In this document: piece by piece, positions 45,340 to 53,832 of the stretch | Layout: each line of letters begins with the position of its first letter | How positions within the stretch are numbered: position 1 is the first letter of the stretch | Assembly: GCF_003014715.1 (NCBI RefSeq) | Contig: NZ_PYAV01000008.1 | Location: forward strand, 124,001 to 188,000 | Length of the DNA: 64,000 nucleotides | Direction of reading: 5' to 3' | Source of the DNA: Salsuginibacillus halophilus | Lineage (GTDB): Bacteria; Bacillota; Bacilli; Bacillales; Marinococcaceae | Position numbers and translations under genes: made by a program | Notes under the pieces: model-generated | Databases searched by the model: none | Told to the model about the DNA's origin: nothing | Seen by the model: only the letters and a program-made list of their open reading frames with translations

Positions 45340-45597
45340 TTTAGATGCAACGTAACTGAATATTGAATGCATTGAATGAGTGAAGTAGTGCATGGAACCA
45401 CTGCCTTAGAGAACCGGCGGCTGCTGAGAGCTGGTGCAAGTTTCAGCATGAATTACCCTCTGGAGCACTGCCGGGCAGCCGTCCGGTGGCGGTATGCCTA
45501 CGATACAGGTCCAAAGTGGAAAGTTGTAGTCAACTTTCAAAAAGGGTGGTAACGCGACCGCAAACGTCCCTTTCCGAATGGAAAGGGACGTTTTTTT
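45340..45597 (+). promoter_or_regulatory. T-box riboswitch, tyrosine specifier
   Basis: A T-box leader. The conserved T-box GGGTGGTAACGCG is at 45544-45556. A Tyr codon TAC (45454-45456) sits in the expected specifier loop of Stem I, and AGAGA lies upstream in Stem I. The terminator ACGTCCCTTTCC (45564-45575) / GGAAAGGGACGT (45580-45591) plus T run follows. Uncharged tRNA-Tyr should stabilise the antiterminator and switch on tyrS. TTGACA near 45307 is a possible -35 for the leader promoter. Confidence 0.93.
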
Positions 45598-45630
45598 ATG
45601 CAGCGTGGTAAACTTAAAGGAGGAGATTCA

Positions 45631-46905
45631 ATGAATATTTTGCACGATTTAGAAAAACGCGGTTTAGTGAATCAAGTGACAGACCGCGAGAATTTAGCGA
45701 AGTTGTTAGAAAATGAGCAGGTGAAGTTGTATTGTGGTTTTGATCCGACAGGAGATAGTCTGCACATCGGTCATTTGTTAACGATTATGACTATGCGCCG
45801 TTTTCAGCTGGCGGGTCATCGTCCTTACGCCTTGGTAGGAGGAGCGACAGGTTTAATCGGAGACCCGAGCGGTAAATCAGCTGAGCGTACATTAAATGAG
45901 GAAGATGTTGTTCAAACTTGGGTGAGCCGGATCCAAAGCCAGTTGGCAAAGTACTTGGATTTTGAAGGTGGTGCTGAAGCGAAGCTTGTGAATAACTACG
46001 ATTGGCTTGGAGAGCTTCGTCTTGTGGATTTTCTACGCGATGTCGGTAAACATTTTAGTGTGAACTACATGCTTGCAAAAGAGACTGTAGGTGCACGCTT
46101 AGAAAGCGGGATTTCTTATACAGAATTTACGTACATGATGCTTCAATCTTATGACTTTTACAAGTTGAATGAAGAAGAAGGGATTAAACTGCAGATGGGT
46201 GGCAGCGATCAATGGGGCAATATCACGGCCGGCTTGGAGCTAATGCGCCGAATGAATGGCCAGGATGAAGATGAAACACCTGAAGCGTTTGGTTTTACCA
46301 TTCCGCTTGTGACTAAAGCAGATGGCCAAAAATTTGGTAAGTCAGAAGGTGGAGCGATTTGGCTTGATCCTGCAAAAACATCCCCTTATGAGTTTTATCA
46401 ATTTTTAATTAATACAAGTGATGATGATGTCATTAAGTTTCTTTGGTACTTCACATTTTTAGATGAAAGTGAAATTGAACGTCTGTCTGAAGAAGTACAG
46501 CAGCGTCCGGAAATACGCGAAGCTCAAAAGAAACTTGCTGAAGAAGTGACACGCTTTGTTCACGGTGAAGACGCACTTGAACAGGCACAAAATATTAGCC
46601 GGGCTTTATTTGGTGATAAAGAGCTTACTAGCTTAACTGCTGATGAAATTGAGCAAGGTTTTAAAGATGTACCTGGTGCAACCGTAGAAGATGCAAGCCG
46701 CCCGCTCCCGGATCTTCTTGTTGACACAGGAATCGCTGGTTCTAAGCGGCAGGCACGGGAAGATATCCAAAACGGTGCCATCTACATTAACGGTACGCGG
46801 GAGCAGTCACTCGACAAAGTGCTAGAAGAAAGTGATCAGATCGGTGGGAAGTTTACAATTGTCCGCCGCGGAAAGAAGAAATATTACTTGCTTCGCTACG
46901 CATAA
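45631..46905 (+). CDS. tyrS: Tyrosine--tRNA ligase
   Basis: A 424-residue class I aminoacyl-tRNA synthetase. H45-I-G-H48 is the HIGH motif, GGSDQWGNITAG the tyrosine-site motif, KFGKSE the KMSKS equivalent, and a C-terminal S4 domain (about 350-424) binds tRNA. ATG at 45631 follows AAAGGAGGAGA and lies after the T-box terminator; the ATG at 45598 sits at the terminator base and has no site. Confidence 0.96.
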   Translation: MNILHDLEKRGLVNQVTDRENLAKLLENEQVKLYCGFDPTGDSLHIGHLLTIMTMRRFQLAGHRPYALVGGATGLIGDPSGKSAERTLNEEDVVQTWVSRIQSQLAKYLDFEGGAEAKLVNNYDWLGELRLVDFLRDVGKHFSVNYMLAKETVGARLESGISYTEFTYMMLQSYDFYKLNEEEGIKLQMGGSDQWGNITAGLELMRRMNGQDEDETPEAFGFTIPLVTKADGQKFGKSEGGAIWLDPAKTSPYEFYQFLINTSDDDVIKFLWYFTFLDESEIERLSEEVQQRPEIREAQKKLAEEVTRFVHGEDALEQAQNISRALFGDKELTSLTADEIEQGFKDVPGATVEDASRPLPDLLVDTGIAGSKRQAREDIQNGAIYINGTREQSLDKVLEESDQIGGKFTIVRRGKKKYYLLRYA

Positions 46906-46912
46906 GTGATTT

Positions 46913-46952
46913 AGCCCTCTGCTTGAAGTTGATACATCAAGCAGGGGGCTTT
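46913..46952 (+). terminator. Terminator after tyrS
   Basis: AGCCCTCTGCTTGA (46913-46926) pairs with TCAAGCAGGGGGCT (46937-46950) with one G-U; the T-tract is weak. Confidence 0.65.
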
Positions 46953-46987
46953 GCGTTGAAGAAATCAATGAGAAAGGTGTACAACAA

Positions 46988-48178
46988 ATGATGGAAAACC
47001 CGGAAGGAAAGCAGCGCTTAGGGCTTGCGGTTATGTTGAGCATGCTGGCTGTACTAGGCCCATTAAATATTGATATGTATTTGCCTGCGTTTCCGGAAAT
47101 TGCAGAAGATCTTGGTGCAGAGGTATCGATTGTACAGGCAAGTTTAACAGCCTGTTTAATCGGTCTTGCTGCCGGGCAGCTTGTTATTGGGCCGATGAGT
47201 GATGCGCGCGGACGGCGAAAACCGCTGCTTTTGTTTATTTCTTTATTTGCAGCTGCTTCAGTCCTGTGCGCAGTTGCACCATCCATTGAATGGCTGATTA
47301 TTGGGCGCTTTATTCAAGGTTTTACCGCAGCAGCAGGCATTGTTTTATCTCGAGCTGTTGTGCGGGATGTGTTTAGTGGCAAAGAACTAACAAAGTTTTT
47401 TTCTTTATTAATGGTGATTAACGCAACAGCACCACTCGTTGCCCCGTTAGCTGGCGGCGGACTTCTTTGGTTTGCTTTTGCTGATTGGCGTACGATTTTC
47501 TTTGTGCTGGCTTTGATCGGTGTCGCCATTGTTATAGTTGTCTATTTCCGCTTAGAAGAAACGCTCCCGGTTGAACGACGTATGCCGAGCTCACTCGGTC
47601 ATTCGCTACGGACAATGAGAAGTTTAAGTACCGACCGTTCGTTTATTGGTTATGCTTTAGCGCTTGGGTTTGTTCATGGCGGAAGCTTTGCTTACGTGTC
47701 AGGCACACCTTTTGTATATCAAGATATTTATGGGGTTTCGCCCCAAATGTTTAGTGTTTTGTTTGGTATCAATGGTATAGCAATTATATTAGGCAGTTTT
47801 TCTATCGGTCGTCTCGCCGGGATTGTGTCCGAGCAAAAGCTTTTACGTACAGCTGTTCTAATCGCAATTTCAGCTTCAGGCTTTTTATTTATCATGACCT
47901 TAGTTGAAGGTCCGCTTGCTTCCTTAGTTGTTCCGATCTTTATTTATATGACTGGTATGGGCATGGTTTTAACAAGTTCTTTTACAGTCGCGATTTCAAA
48001 ACAGGGGCACCGGGCAGGCAGTGCGAGTGCGCTCCTTGGCATGTTTCCGCTTTTAATTGGAGCGTTGGTTTCGCCGCTTGCCGGGATCAATGAAGCGTCT
48101 GCTGTGCCGATGGGCTTCATTATGTTCAGCACAACCGTAATTGGAGCTGTCGCATTGTTTACTTTGAGTGAAAAATAA
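46988..48178 (+). CDS. Bcr/CflA-type MFS multidrug efflux transporter
   Basis: A 396-residue major facilitator protein with twelve predicted membrane segments. The first segment ends in GPLNIDMYLPAFPEIAEDL, the Bcr/CflA (DHA1) signature; the loop motif GPMSDARGRRKPLL lies between segments 2 and 3. It probably exports small drugs by proton antiport. Start is ATG at 46988 (or the adjacent ATG at 46991) after AAAGGTG. Repeat copy C follows, and the only clear terminator lies beyond the repeat. Confidence 0.85.
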   Translation: MMENPEGKQRLGLAVMLSMLAVLGPLNIDMYLPAFPEIAEDLGAEVSIVQASLTACLIGLAAGQLVIGPMSDARGRRKPLLLFISLFAAASVLCAVAPSIEWLIIGRFIQGFTAAAGIVLSRAVVRDVFSGKELTKFFSLLMVINATAPLVAPLAGGGLLWFAFADWRTIFFVLALIGVAIVIVVYFRLEETLPVERRMPSSLGHSLRTMRSLSTDRSFIGYALALGFVHGGSFAYVSGTPFVYQDIYGVSPQMFSVLFGINGIAIILGSFSIGRLAGIVSEQKLLRTAVLIAISASGFLFIMTLVEGPLASLVVPIFIYMTGMGMVLTSSFTVAISKQGHRAGSASALLGMFPLLIGALVSPLAGINEASAVPMGFIMFSTTVIGAVALFTLSEK

Positions 48179-48221
48179 GTGAGTAAATTTTAAGAGTCCT
48201 CAAGCAAGAGAAGTTTGAGGG

Positions 48222-48695
48222 CCCAGATTATCGACAAAGAACAAAATCAAACATTCACGGAGAGCTTACTGCCTCGAGCCTCGGGATGTTGCATGAAGAG
48301 GGTAAAAATCGAATCATGAACGTGACCAACACTACCGACGGACGCTTTCCCGAGGGCTTGGCTTCAGCTAACTTGTTCGAATGAACGATTCGAACAAGTG
48401 GATCTTCACCCTGCGCTGAATCCTCTGGGAGTCGCCGTCTTTCGTTTCGGTTACGATCATCATTTTCAATGGAGAGGGTTCGGTTTGATCGCACATGAAG
48501 CGTCATGATGGAATAGATTCATGTAGCTATTGCTTGATCAAAGTGATCTCTAAGCATTCATAATCATCAAATGACGAAAGGCTGACAAGCATCAGCGTAG
48601 ATTAAACCGATGTCGCACTTGTGCCCTCTGGGTGCAAGCGTCCGCTGAAAAGCGACGTCAGCCTTCGCTTTTCTTAAACGTTTGTCTACACGCTG
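48222..48695 (+). repeat. Dispersed intergenic repeat, copy C
   Basis: About 470 bp that align with the reverse complement of copy B from TCGACAAAGAACAAAATC at the left end to GTTTGTCTACACGCTGA at the right, including a perfect 12-bp hairpin (48371-48382 with 48388-48399), the core CTGGGAGTCGCCGTCTTTCG, and CGACGTCAGCC near the end. It lacks about 145 bp present in the middle of copy B. It lies between the Bcr/CflA stop and a terminator, so it should be part of that transcript. Nothing else was seen in 48179-48809 apart from the terminator. Confidence 0.75.
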
Positions 48696-48730
48696 AGCCC
48701 GCAAGCATAAAAAGCTTGCGGGCTTTTTTT
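48696..48730 (+). terminator. Rho-independent terminator after repeat copy C
   Basis: AGCCCGCAAGC (48696-48706) pairs perfectly with GCTTGCGGGCT (48714-48724), then six T. Confidence 0.9.
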
Positions 48731-48809
48731 AATACTTTTTTAAGATTTTGATAAGTTGAGGATAAGCGCTGTTTGTGATAATAGGCTACATAAGCTTAGG
48801 AGGGTGCAT

Positions 48810-49730
48810 ATGGAGAGAGAAGTAGTCGTTCAAATGAAAAACGTAAGTAAGAAAATTGGAAATCGAACCATTATTGATCAATTGTCACTACAAGTTTATC
48901 CCGGGGAAGTTTACGGCTTTTTGGGACCAAATGGTGCAGGTAAAACGATGACGATTCGAATGATTGTTGGTTTAATCAGCATGACTGAAGGTGACGTGTT
49001 GATTCACGGTAAGAGCGTTACGAACAATTTTGAAAAAGCGATTGCTCATGTCGGGGGTGTTATCGAAAACCCGGAAATGTATGAGTATTTATCAGGCTAC
49101 GAAAACTTGGTTCATTTCGCGAGAATGTCCCCAAAAAAAGTTACAAAACAACGTATTAGTCAAGTTGTTAAACTCGTTGGATTAGATGGTCGTATTCAAC
49201 ATAAAGTGAGAAAGTATTCGTTAGGGATGAAACAAAGGCTCGGGTTGGCACAAGCGATTCTTCACTCACCATCATTATTGATTTTAGATGAGCCAACAAA
49301 TGGACTGGACCCGGCAGGAATTCGCGAAATCCGAGCTTATATTCGCAACGTTGCACATCAAGAACAAATGGCTGTTTTTGTGTCTAGTCACTTATTAGCT
49401 GAAATGCAGTTAATGTGTGACCGTATCGGCATTGTGCAAAACGGTAAGCTTATACGCGAAGAAGGAATGAACGAGTTGACGAAAGCAGATGAAGAAAAAA
49501 CGATTCAGTTGCAAGTCAATCGGTTGGAGGATGCTTTTCAGCTTTTAAATAACGCTTTTCCTACAGCAGATATAGAAATTATTCAGGATCGAATCATAAT
49601 CAGTTTAAGGAGGGAATATCTTCCCTCCTGTAATCAAGTGTTAGTACAAAACAACTTTGATGTGTATGAAATGGCACAAGTTCAAACAACATTAGAAGAG
49701 AAATTTTTAGAAGTGACGGAGGAAAAGTAA
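48810..49730 (+). CDS. ABC transporter ATP-binding protein
   Basis: A 306-residue ABC ATPase. Walker A GPNGAGKT (39-46), signature SLGMKQ (137-142), Walker B LLILDE (156-161). The N-terminus VVVQMKNVSKKIGNRTIIDQLSLQV and IENPEMYEYLSGYENLVHFARM resemble ATPases of ABC-2 exporters for lantibiotic or bacitracin-type immunity. The C-terminal 70 residues form a small extra domain. ATG at 48810 follows TAGGAGGG. The permease starts directly after its stop. Confidence 0.87.
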   Translation: MEREVVVQMKNVSKKIGNRTIIDQLSLQVYPGEVYGFLGPNGAGKTMTIRMIVGLISMTEGDVLIHGKSVTNNFEKAIAHVGGVIENPEMYEYLSGYENLVHFARMSPKKVTKQRISQVVKLVGLDGRIQHKVRKYSLGMKQRLGLAQAILHSPSLLILDEPTNGLDPAGIREIRAYIRNVAHQEQMAVFVSSHLLAEMQLMCDRIGIVQNGKLIREEGMNELTKADEEKTIQLQVNRLEDAFQLLNNAFPTADIEIIQDRIIISLRREYLPSCNQVLVQNNFDVYEMAQVQTTLEEKFLEVTEEK

Positions 49731-50681
49731 ATGGCATCATTCATTAATTTATTAAAAAATGAGCATATGAAATTGTTCAAACGAACCGGTACGATGGTTA
49801 TGGTTGCCGTTATGCTGCTCGCTGTACTAGGTGCAGGGGCTGTTTCAAAATTTATGATAAATCCAGATACTCAATCGGATTGGCAGGCGGAGCTCGAAGC
49901 TGAAAATATACAGTTTGAGAATATGCTCGATGAATCAAACCAAACAAGCGCGGAACAAGAGCGAATGCAGGAACAGTTAGCTCTGAACAATTACCGCCTG
50001 GAAAACAATAAACCGCCTGTCAATTCAGAAACGCTTTGGGGATTTATGATTGATGCATCAAACCTTACCGGGCTTGCTGCGTTGTTTACGATTGTTGCAG
50101 CATCAAGCATTTTAGCTCATGAGTTTTCTCAAGGAACCATTAAACTGCTGCTCATCCGCCCGGTAAAAAGGTCAAAAATTTTACAGTCTAAATATGTAAC
50201 AGCGATGATGTTTAGCGGGATGCTACTCGTATTAATATTTGCTTTTTCGTTTTTAACTGGAAGTTTATTGTTTGGTTTTCATGGTATAGATCAGTCTCAT
50301 CTTGTTTATCAAGAGGGCAGGGTGGTAGAGCAGCCGATGTTTATGTATGTTGCTCAGCTTTTCAGTTTAAACAGTGTTGAGGTTTTAATGATGGGTACGT
50401 TTGCGTTTATGGTCGCGGCCATTTTTAAAAACAGCTCGTTTGCGATTGGCATTTCAATATTTTTATTGTTTACCGGGCCACAGCTTGTACAGGTTTTAAA
50501 TGATTATGGGTGGGCAAAGTATATTTTATTTGCTCATACAAATTTGCAACAGTATATCCACGGTACGCCTATAGTTGAAGGCATGACATTTTCTTTTTCT
50601 ATTAGTATGCTTGTCATATACTTTGTCATTTTTCTAACTTTAGCCTGGATCAGCTTTGAAAAGCGGGACGTCACCGCATAA
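49731..50681 (+). CDS. ABC-2 type permease
   Basis: A 316-residue membrane protein with six predicted segments: segment 1 (about 18-40) is followed by an outside loop of about 70 residues rich in Glu/Gln/Asn, then five further segments. NSSFAIGISIFLLFTGPQ and LAHEFSQGTIKLLLIRPVKRSKILQSKY (the cytoplasmic coupling region) are typical of ABC-2 permeases. It starts at the base after the ATPase stop, so translation is coupled. Substrate unknown. Confidence 0.82.
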   Translation: MASFINLLKNEHMKLFKRTGTMVMVAVMLLAVLGAGAVSKFMINPDTQSDWQAELEAENIQFENMLDESNQTSAEQERMQEQLALNNYRLENNKPPVNSETLWGFMIDASNLTGLAALFTIVAASSILAHEFSQGTIKLLLIRPVKRSKILQSKYVTAMMFSGMLLVLIFAFSFLTGSLLFGFHGIDQSHLVYQEGRVVEQPMFMYVAQLFSLNSVEVLMMGTFAFMVAAIFKNSSFAIGISIFLLFTGPQLVQVLNDYGWAKYILFAHTNLQQYIHGTPIVEGMTFSFSISMLVIYFVIFLTLAWISFEKRDVTA

Positions 50682-50698
50682 GTGAAGGTGGTGAAAGT

Positions 50699-51397
50699 GT
50701 GAGATCAAATCATATATTAATCGTTGAAGATGAGGCAGAAATCGGGGAGCTTGTACAGGATTACCTCACTGCTGAAGGTTATAAGGTGCAACTTACGACA
50801 AATGGTGAAGAAGGTCTTAAACAATTTAAGCAGGAAGAGCCGGTATTGGTTGTCCTTGATATTATGCTGCCAAATATCGATGGAATCGAGGTGTGCCGGC
50901 AAATTCGCGAGGTATCGAGTGTACCGATTCTTATGATGAGCGCCAAGCAGGCAGAGACAGACAAAATCATAAGCTTAGGGATCGGGGCAGACGATTATAT
51001 TACAAAGCCATTCAGTCCTGGTGAACTTGTAGCTAGAATTAAAGCGCATTTGCGAAGGTATCAGCACTTTTCTCGTCCTCTGGAAGAAGCTAATGTGAGG
51101 GTTTACGGGGATATTGAATTGAGACCGGAGACATTCGAAGTTTATATTAAAGGAAGAAAAGTCGCGTTTACCGCCAAAGAATTTCAACTGCTTGATCATT
51201 TGATGTCTCATCCAGGCCGTGTTTATACGAAAGAGCAGTTATATGATCGAATTTGGGGACAGAACCATCTTGGTGATGTGAGCACAGTCACTGTGTATAT
51301 ACGAAAAATTAGAGAAAAAATTGAAGAAGATCCGTCACGACCGAACTACATTCAAACAGTATGGGGTGTAGGATACCGTTTCAATAATGATCTTTAG
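50699..51397 (+). CDS. OmpR-family response regulator
   Basis: A 232-residue regulator: receiver domain (about 5-118) with acidic pocket E10/D11, phospho-acceptor D54 in VVLDIMLPN and the conserved Lys in YITKPFSPGE, then an OmpR/PhoB winged helix (about 135-230; FTAKEFQLLDHLMSHPGRVYTKEQLYDRIWG). GTG start at 50699. It follows the permease by 17 bp and precedes its kinase, so it probably controls the transporter operon. Confidence 0.9.
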   Translation: MRSNHILIVEDEAEIGELVQDYLTAEGYKVQLTTNGEEGLKQFKQEEPVLVVLDIMLPNIDGIEVCRQIREVSSVPILMMSAKQAETDKIISLGIGADDYITKPFSPGELVARIKAHLRRYQHFSRPLEEANVRVYGDIELRPETFEVYIKGRKVAFTAKEFQLLDHLMSHPGRVYTKEQLYDRIWGQNHLGDVSTVTVYIRKIREKIEEDPSRPNYIQTVWGVGYRFNNDL

Positions 51398-51461
51398 CGT
51401 TTTAAGGAGGTGTAAGGACGGTTTCGCTTACAATTTTAAAAAGTGAAGACGTCTGTTCTTA

Positions 51462-52835
51462 TTGAACCCAAGCTTAAAAAAACGGCTTATAGCCGCGTTT
51501 TTATCAATTATTATCATTCCTATTTTAAGCGCTGCTGTAACATTTTATATTGGTACGCAAACGATAGCGGCTGAAGATCACAGCGGGCTGAATCAATTGT
51601 TTACAGATGTTGAGACAACCATTCAAGATCAAGAATCGATCCTTTCTCAAAACCAGCTTTTTTATCAGGAGATCGAGCCGTTATTAAATGAGTATGATAT
51701 TGACCTAAAGGTGTACCGTGAAGAAGGGGATCTGCTTTTTACATCTACAGATTTTCATTCTGATGAGAGAGCAGGTACAGCTTTTTTAGGTGTAGATCAG
51801 TTCACTTTAGAAGTAGCAACTGATTCAGGTGAACTGTTGGAAGTTGAGATTCAAGCGAATTCTTTACAAACAGAACCTTTTCACGCTTTGCAAGACGTGC
51901 TTTACATCGCTTTGCTCAGTGCCGGAGCAGGTCTGGTTACGCTAGTTGTTTTAATTGTGATGTGGACTTGGTATATATCCCGGACCGTACTTTATCCTTT
52001 AAAGCACATGTATCACGCTACAGAAGAGATGCGGGGAGGAAATCTTGATTATCCGATTCCGTATGAACGTAACGATGAAATCGGTCGGTTCGTTCAAGGG
52101 TTTGATGTCATGAGAGAACATTTGAAAACTTCTTATGCCAAACAAAAACAGTACGAAGATGCGAGAAACGTACTGCTTGCGAGTACTTCACATGACTTGA
52201 GAACGCCGTTGTCTTCAATCAAAGGGTATGTAGAAGGTCTGCAGGATGGAATTGCGAAAGATGAAGAGATGAGAGCACGGTATTTACAAGTGATTCACGA
52301 TAAAGCCGGCCATTTGGAAACTTTGATTGAAGACTTATTTGAGTATTCAAAGATGGAACTTGAAGAGCTTCCGGTTGAGAAAGTGCAGATTGGTGTGGAG
52401 ACGTACTTTAAAGAAATACTGGAGCGGGTGCAGTTTGAGGTAAATCGTGAAGGTGTTGCTTTTTCGTTTGCTCTTAACACCTCTGATCGTGTTATGCTGC
52501 TTGATCCAAAGCGCATAAAGCAAGTGATGTATAACTTAGTCGATAATGCCGTGCACTACGGCGGGGATCATATCTCGATTCAAGTAGAAACCATAGATGA
52601 ATCTTTAGTGATTCGTGTGAACGATAACGGCCCGGGGATTGCGCCAGAAGACTTACCTCATATTTTTCAATCGTTTTATCGCGGTGAAAAATCAAGGTCC
52701 CATCAATATCACGCAGGATCAGGTTTAGGGCTTTCAATTGTAAACTATATTATCCAATCACATGGTGGTAATATTGATGTAACTAGTGAGCAAGACGAGG
52801 GCGCGACGTTTATCATCACCCTGCCCGTGCAGTGA
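51462..52835 (+). CDS. Sensor histidine kinase (start uncertain)
   Basis: A 457-residue kinase: membrane segment 1 (about 9-30), an extracytoplasmic domain of roughly 115 residues, membrane segment 2 (about 145-170), HAMP (about 171-225), HisKA with H244 in STSHDLRTPLSS, and HATPase_c motifs NDNGPGIAPEDLPHIF and GSGLGLSIV. The large sensor domain differs from BceS-type kinases. The TTG at 51462 is the only conventional in-frame start, but it has no ribosome site; the strong AAGGAGGTG (51403-51411) is 50 bp upstream. See the finding on the A7 run. Confidence 0.85.
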   Translation: MNPSLKKRLIAAFLSIIIIPILSAAVTFYIGTQTIAAEDHSGLNQLFTDVETTIQDQESILSQNQLFYQEIEPLLNEYDIDLKVYREEGDLLFTSTDFHSDERAGTAFLGVDQFTLEVATDSGELLEVEIQANSLQTEPFHALQDVLYIALLSAGAGLVTLVVLIVMWTWYISRTVLYPLKHMYHATEEMRGGNLDYPIPYERNDEIGRFVQGFDVMREHLKTSYAKQKQYEDARNVLLASTSHDLRTPLSSIKGYVEGLQDGIAKDEEMRARYLQVIHDKAGHLETLIEDLFEYSKMELEELPVEKVQIGVETYFKEILERVQFEVNREGVAFSFALNTSDRVMLLDPKRIKQVMYNLVDNAVHYGGDHISIQVETIDESLVIRVNDNGPGIAPEDLPHIFQSFYRGEKSRSHQYHAGSGLGLSIVNYIIQSHGGNIDVTSEQDEGATFIITLPVQ

Positions 52836-52856
52836 AATAAATCGAATTGTTGATAT

Positions 52857-52889
52857 AAAAAAAGCTGCCCTTTTGAGGCAGCTTTTTTC
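52857..52889. terminator. Terminator between kinase gene and rpsD
   Basis: AAAAAAGCTGCC pairs with GGCAGCTTTTTT, usable by both converging genes. Confidence 0.88.
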
Positions 52890-52895
52890 TCCAAA

Positions 52896-53498
52896 TTAAC
52901 GGGAGTAGAATTCGACGATGAGCGCTTCTGTGATCTCCGAAGGAAGTTCGGAACGATCAGGAAGACGCGTGAATGTCGCTTCTAAGTTGTCTTCGTTCAA
53001 GTCGAGGTATTCAGGCACGTGGTTTGTAATTTCACGTGCATCCTTGATGACATCAAGGTTTAGCGACTTTTCACGAACACCGATCGTTTGACCTGGTACA
53101 ACACGGTAGGACGGGATGTCAACACGACCGCCGTCTACAGTGATGTGACCGTGGTTTACGAGCTGACGTGCACCGCGACGGGTACGTGCGAAACCGAGGC
53201 GGTATACAAGGTTGTCCAGACGGGATTCAAGCAGAACCATAAAGTTCTCACCGTGAACACCTTTCATGCTGCCGGCTTCTTCAAAGATATTTTTGAACTG
53301 GCGCTCGTTCAAGCCATACATGAAACGGAGCTTCTGCTTTTCCTGTAGCTGAAGACCGTACTCAGAAAGCTTACGACGCTGTGTTGGGCCATGCTCACCT
53401 GGTGGGTAAGGGCGCTTTTCTAGTTCTTTACCTGTGCCGCTCAGCGAAACGCCGAGGCGACGTGATTTTTTCCATGTTGGTCCTTTATCGCGGGACAT
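52896..53498 (-). CDS. rpsD: 30S ribosomal protein S4
   Basis: A 200-residue S4 protein. The N-terminal part [32 protein letters not shown] is the Bacillus-type form without zinc cysteines; the S4 RNA-binding domain ([33 protein letters not shown]) is at about 92-140. It nucleates 30S assembly on 16S rRNA and represses its own gene. ATG at 53498 follows AAGGAGG. Stand-alone gene with a long structured leader, as in B. subtilis. Confidence 0.97.
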   Translation of the reverse strand: MSRDKGPTWKKSRRLGVSLSGTGKELEKRPYPPGEHGPTQRRKLSEYGLQLQEKQKLRFMYGLNERQFKNIFEEAGSMKGVHGENFMVLLESRLDNLVYRLGFARTRRGARQLVNHGHITVDGGRVDIPSYRVVPGQTIGVREKSLNLDVIKDAREITNHVPEYLDLNEDNLEATFTRLPDRSELPSEITEALIVEFYSR

Positions 53499-53700
53499 TG
53501 GAAGTCCTCCTTCTTTTCCAGAAATGTTGTTGGAAAAAGACGAACGGTGACAATCCATTTACACGGTCATTTTGTTTTTGGCACCTTCGCTCCGACAGCG
53601 GGGAGTTACGCAGTACCTCCTCCAAGCCATGTTCGTTCAGCCGCAGGCTTAAAGAAACAAAATGAGAGGGGTCCGTATAACGTTTGTCTTGGCTGTCTTT
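53499..53700 (-). promoter_or_regulatory. rpsD leader (S4 autoregulatory RNA)
   Basis: About 200 nt between the promoter and rpsD. A long-range stem TCATTTTGTTT (upstream arm, near 53659) with AAACAAAATGA (near 53570) closes a domain holding further GC-rich stems. This layout fits the S4-binding leader known from Bacillus rpsD. Identification is by position and by the long-range pairing; no alignment to the Rfam model was possible. Confidence 0.65.
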
Positions 53701-53713
53701 TCACACAGCGTAT

Positions 53714-53742
53714 ATTTTACAATGCCGATATGTGACAGTCAA
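53714..53742 (-). promoter_or_regulatory. Sigma-A promoter of rpsD
   Basis: On the minus strand TTGACT (53742-53737), 17-bp spacer, TAAAAT (53719-53714). Confidence 0.8.
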
Positions 53743-53832
53743 CCATGAATTCGCTTTGAGGTTTCACAATTACGTTATCATTTGCTAAAATCAAATGATG
53801 GCACGAACGACTTGAAAGGCAGGGTGAGCCCA

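Noticed and set aside
45598-45631. ATG at 45598 as start of tyrS.
   Set aside because: It sits at the base of the T-box terminator without a ribosome site; the ATG at 45631 has a strong one and gives the normal length.
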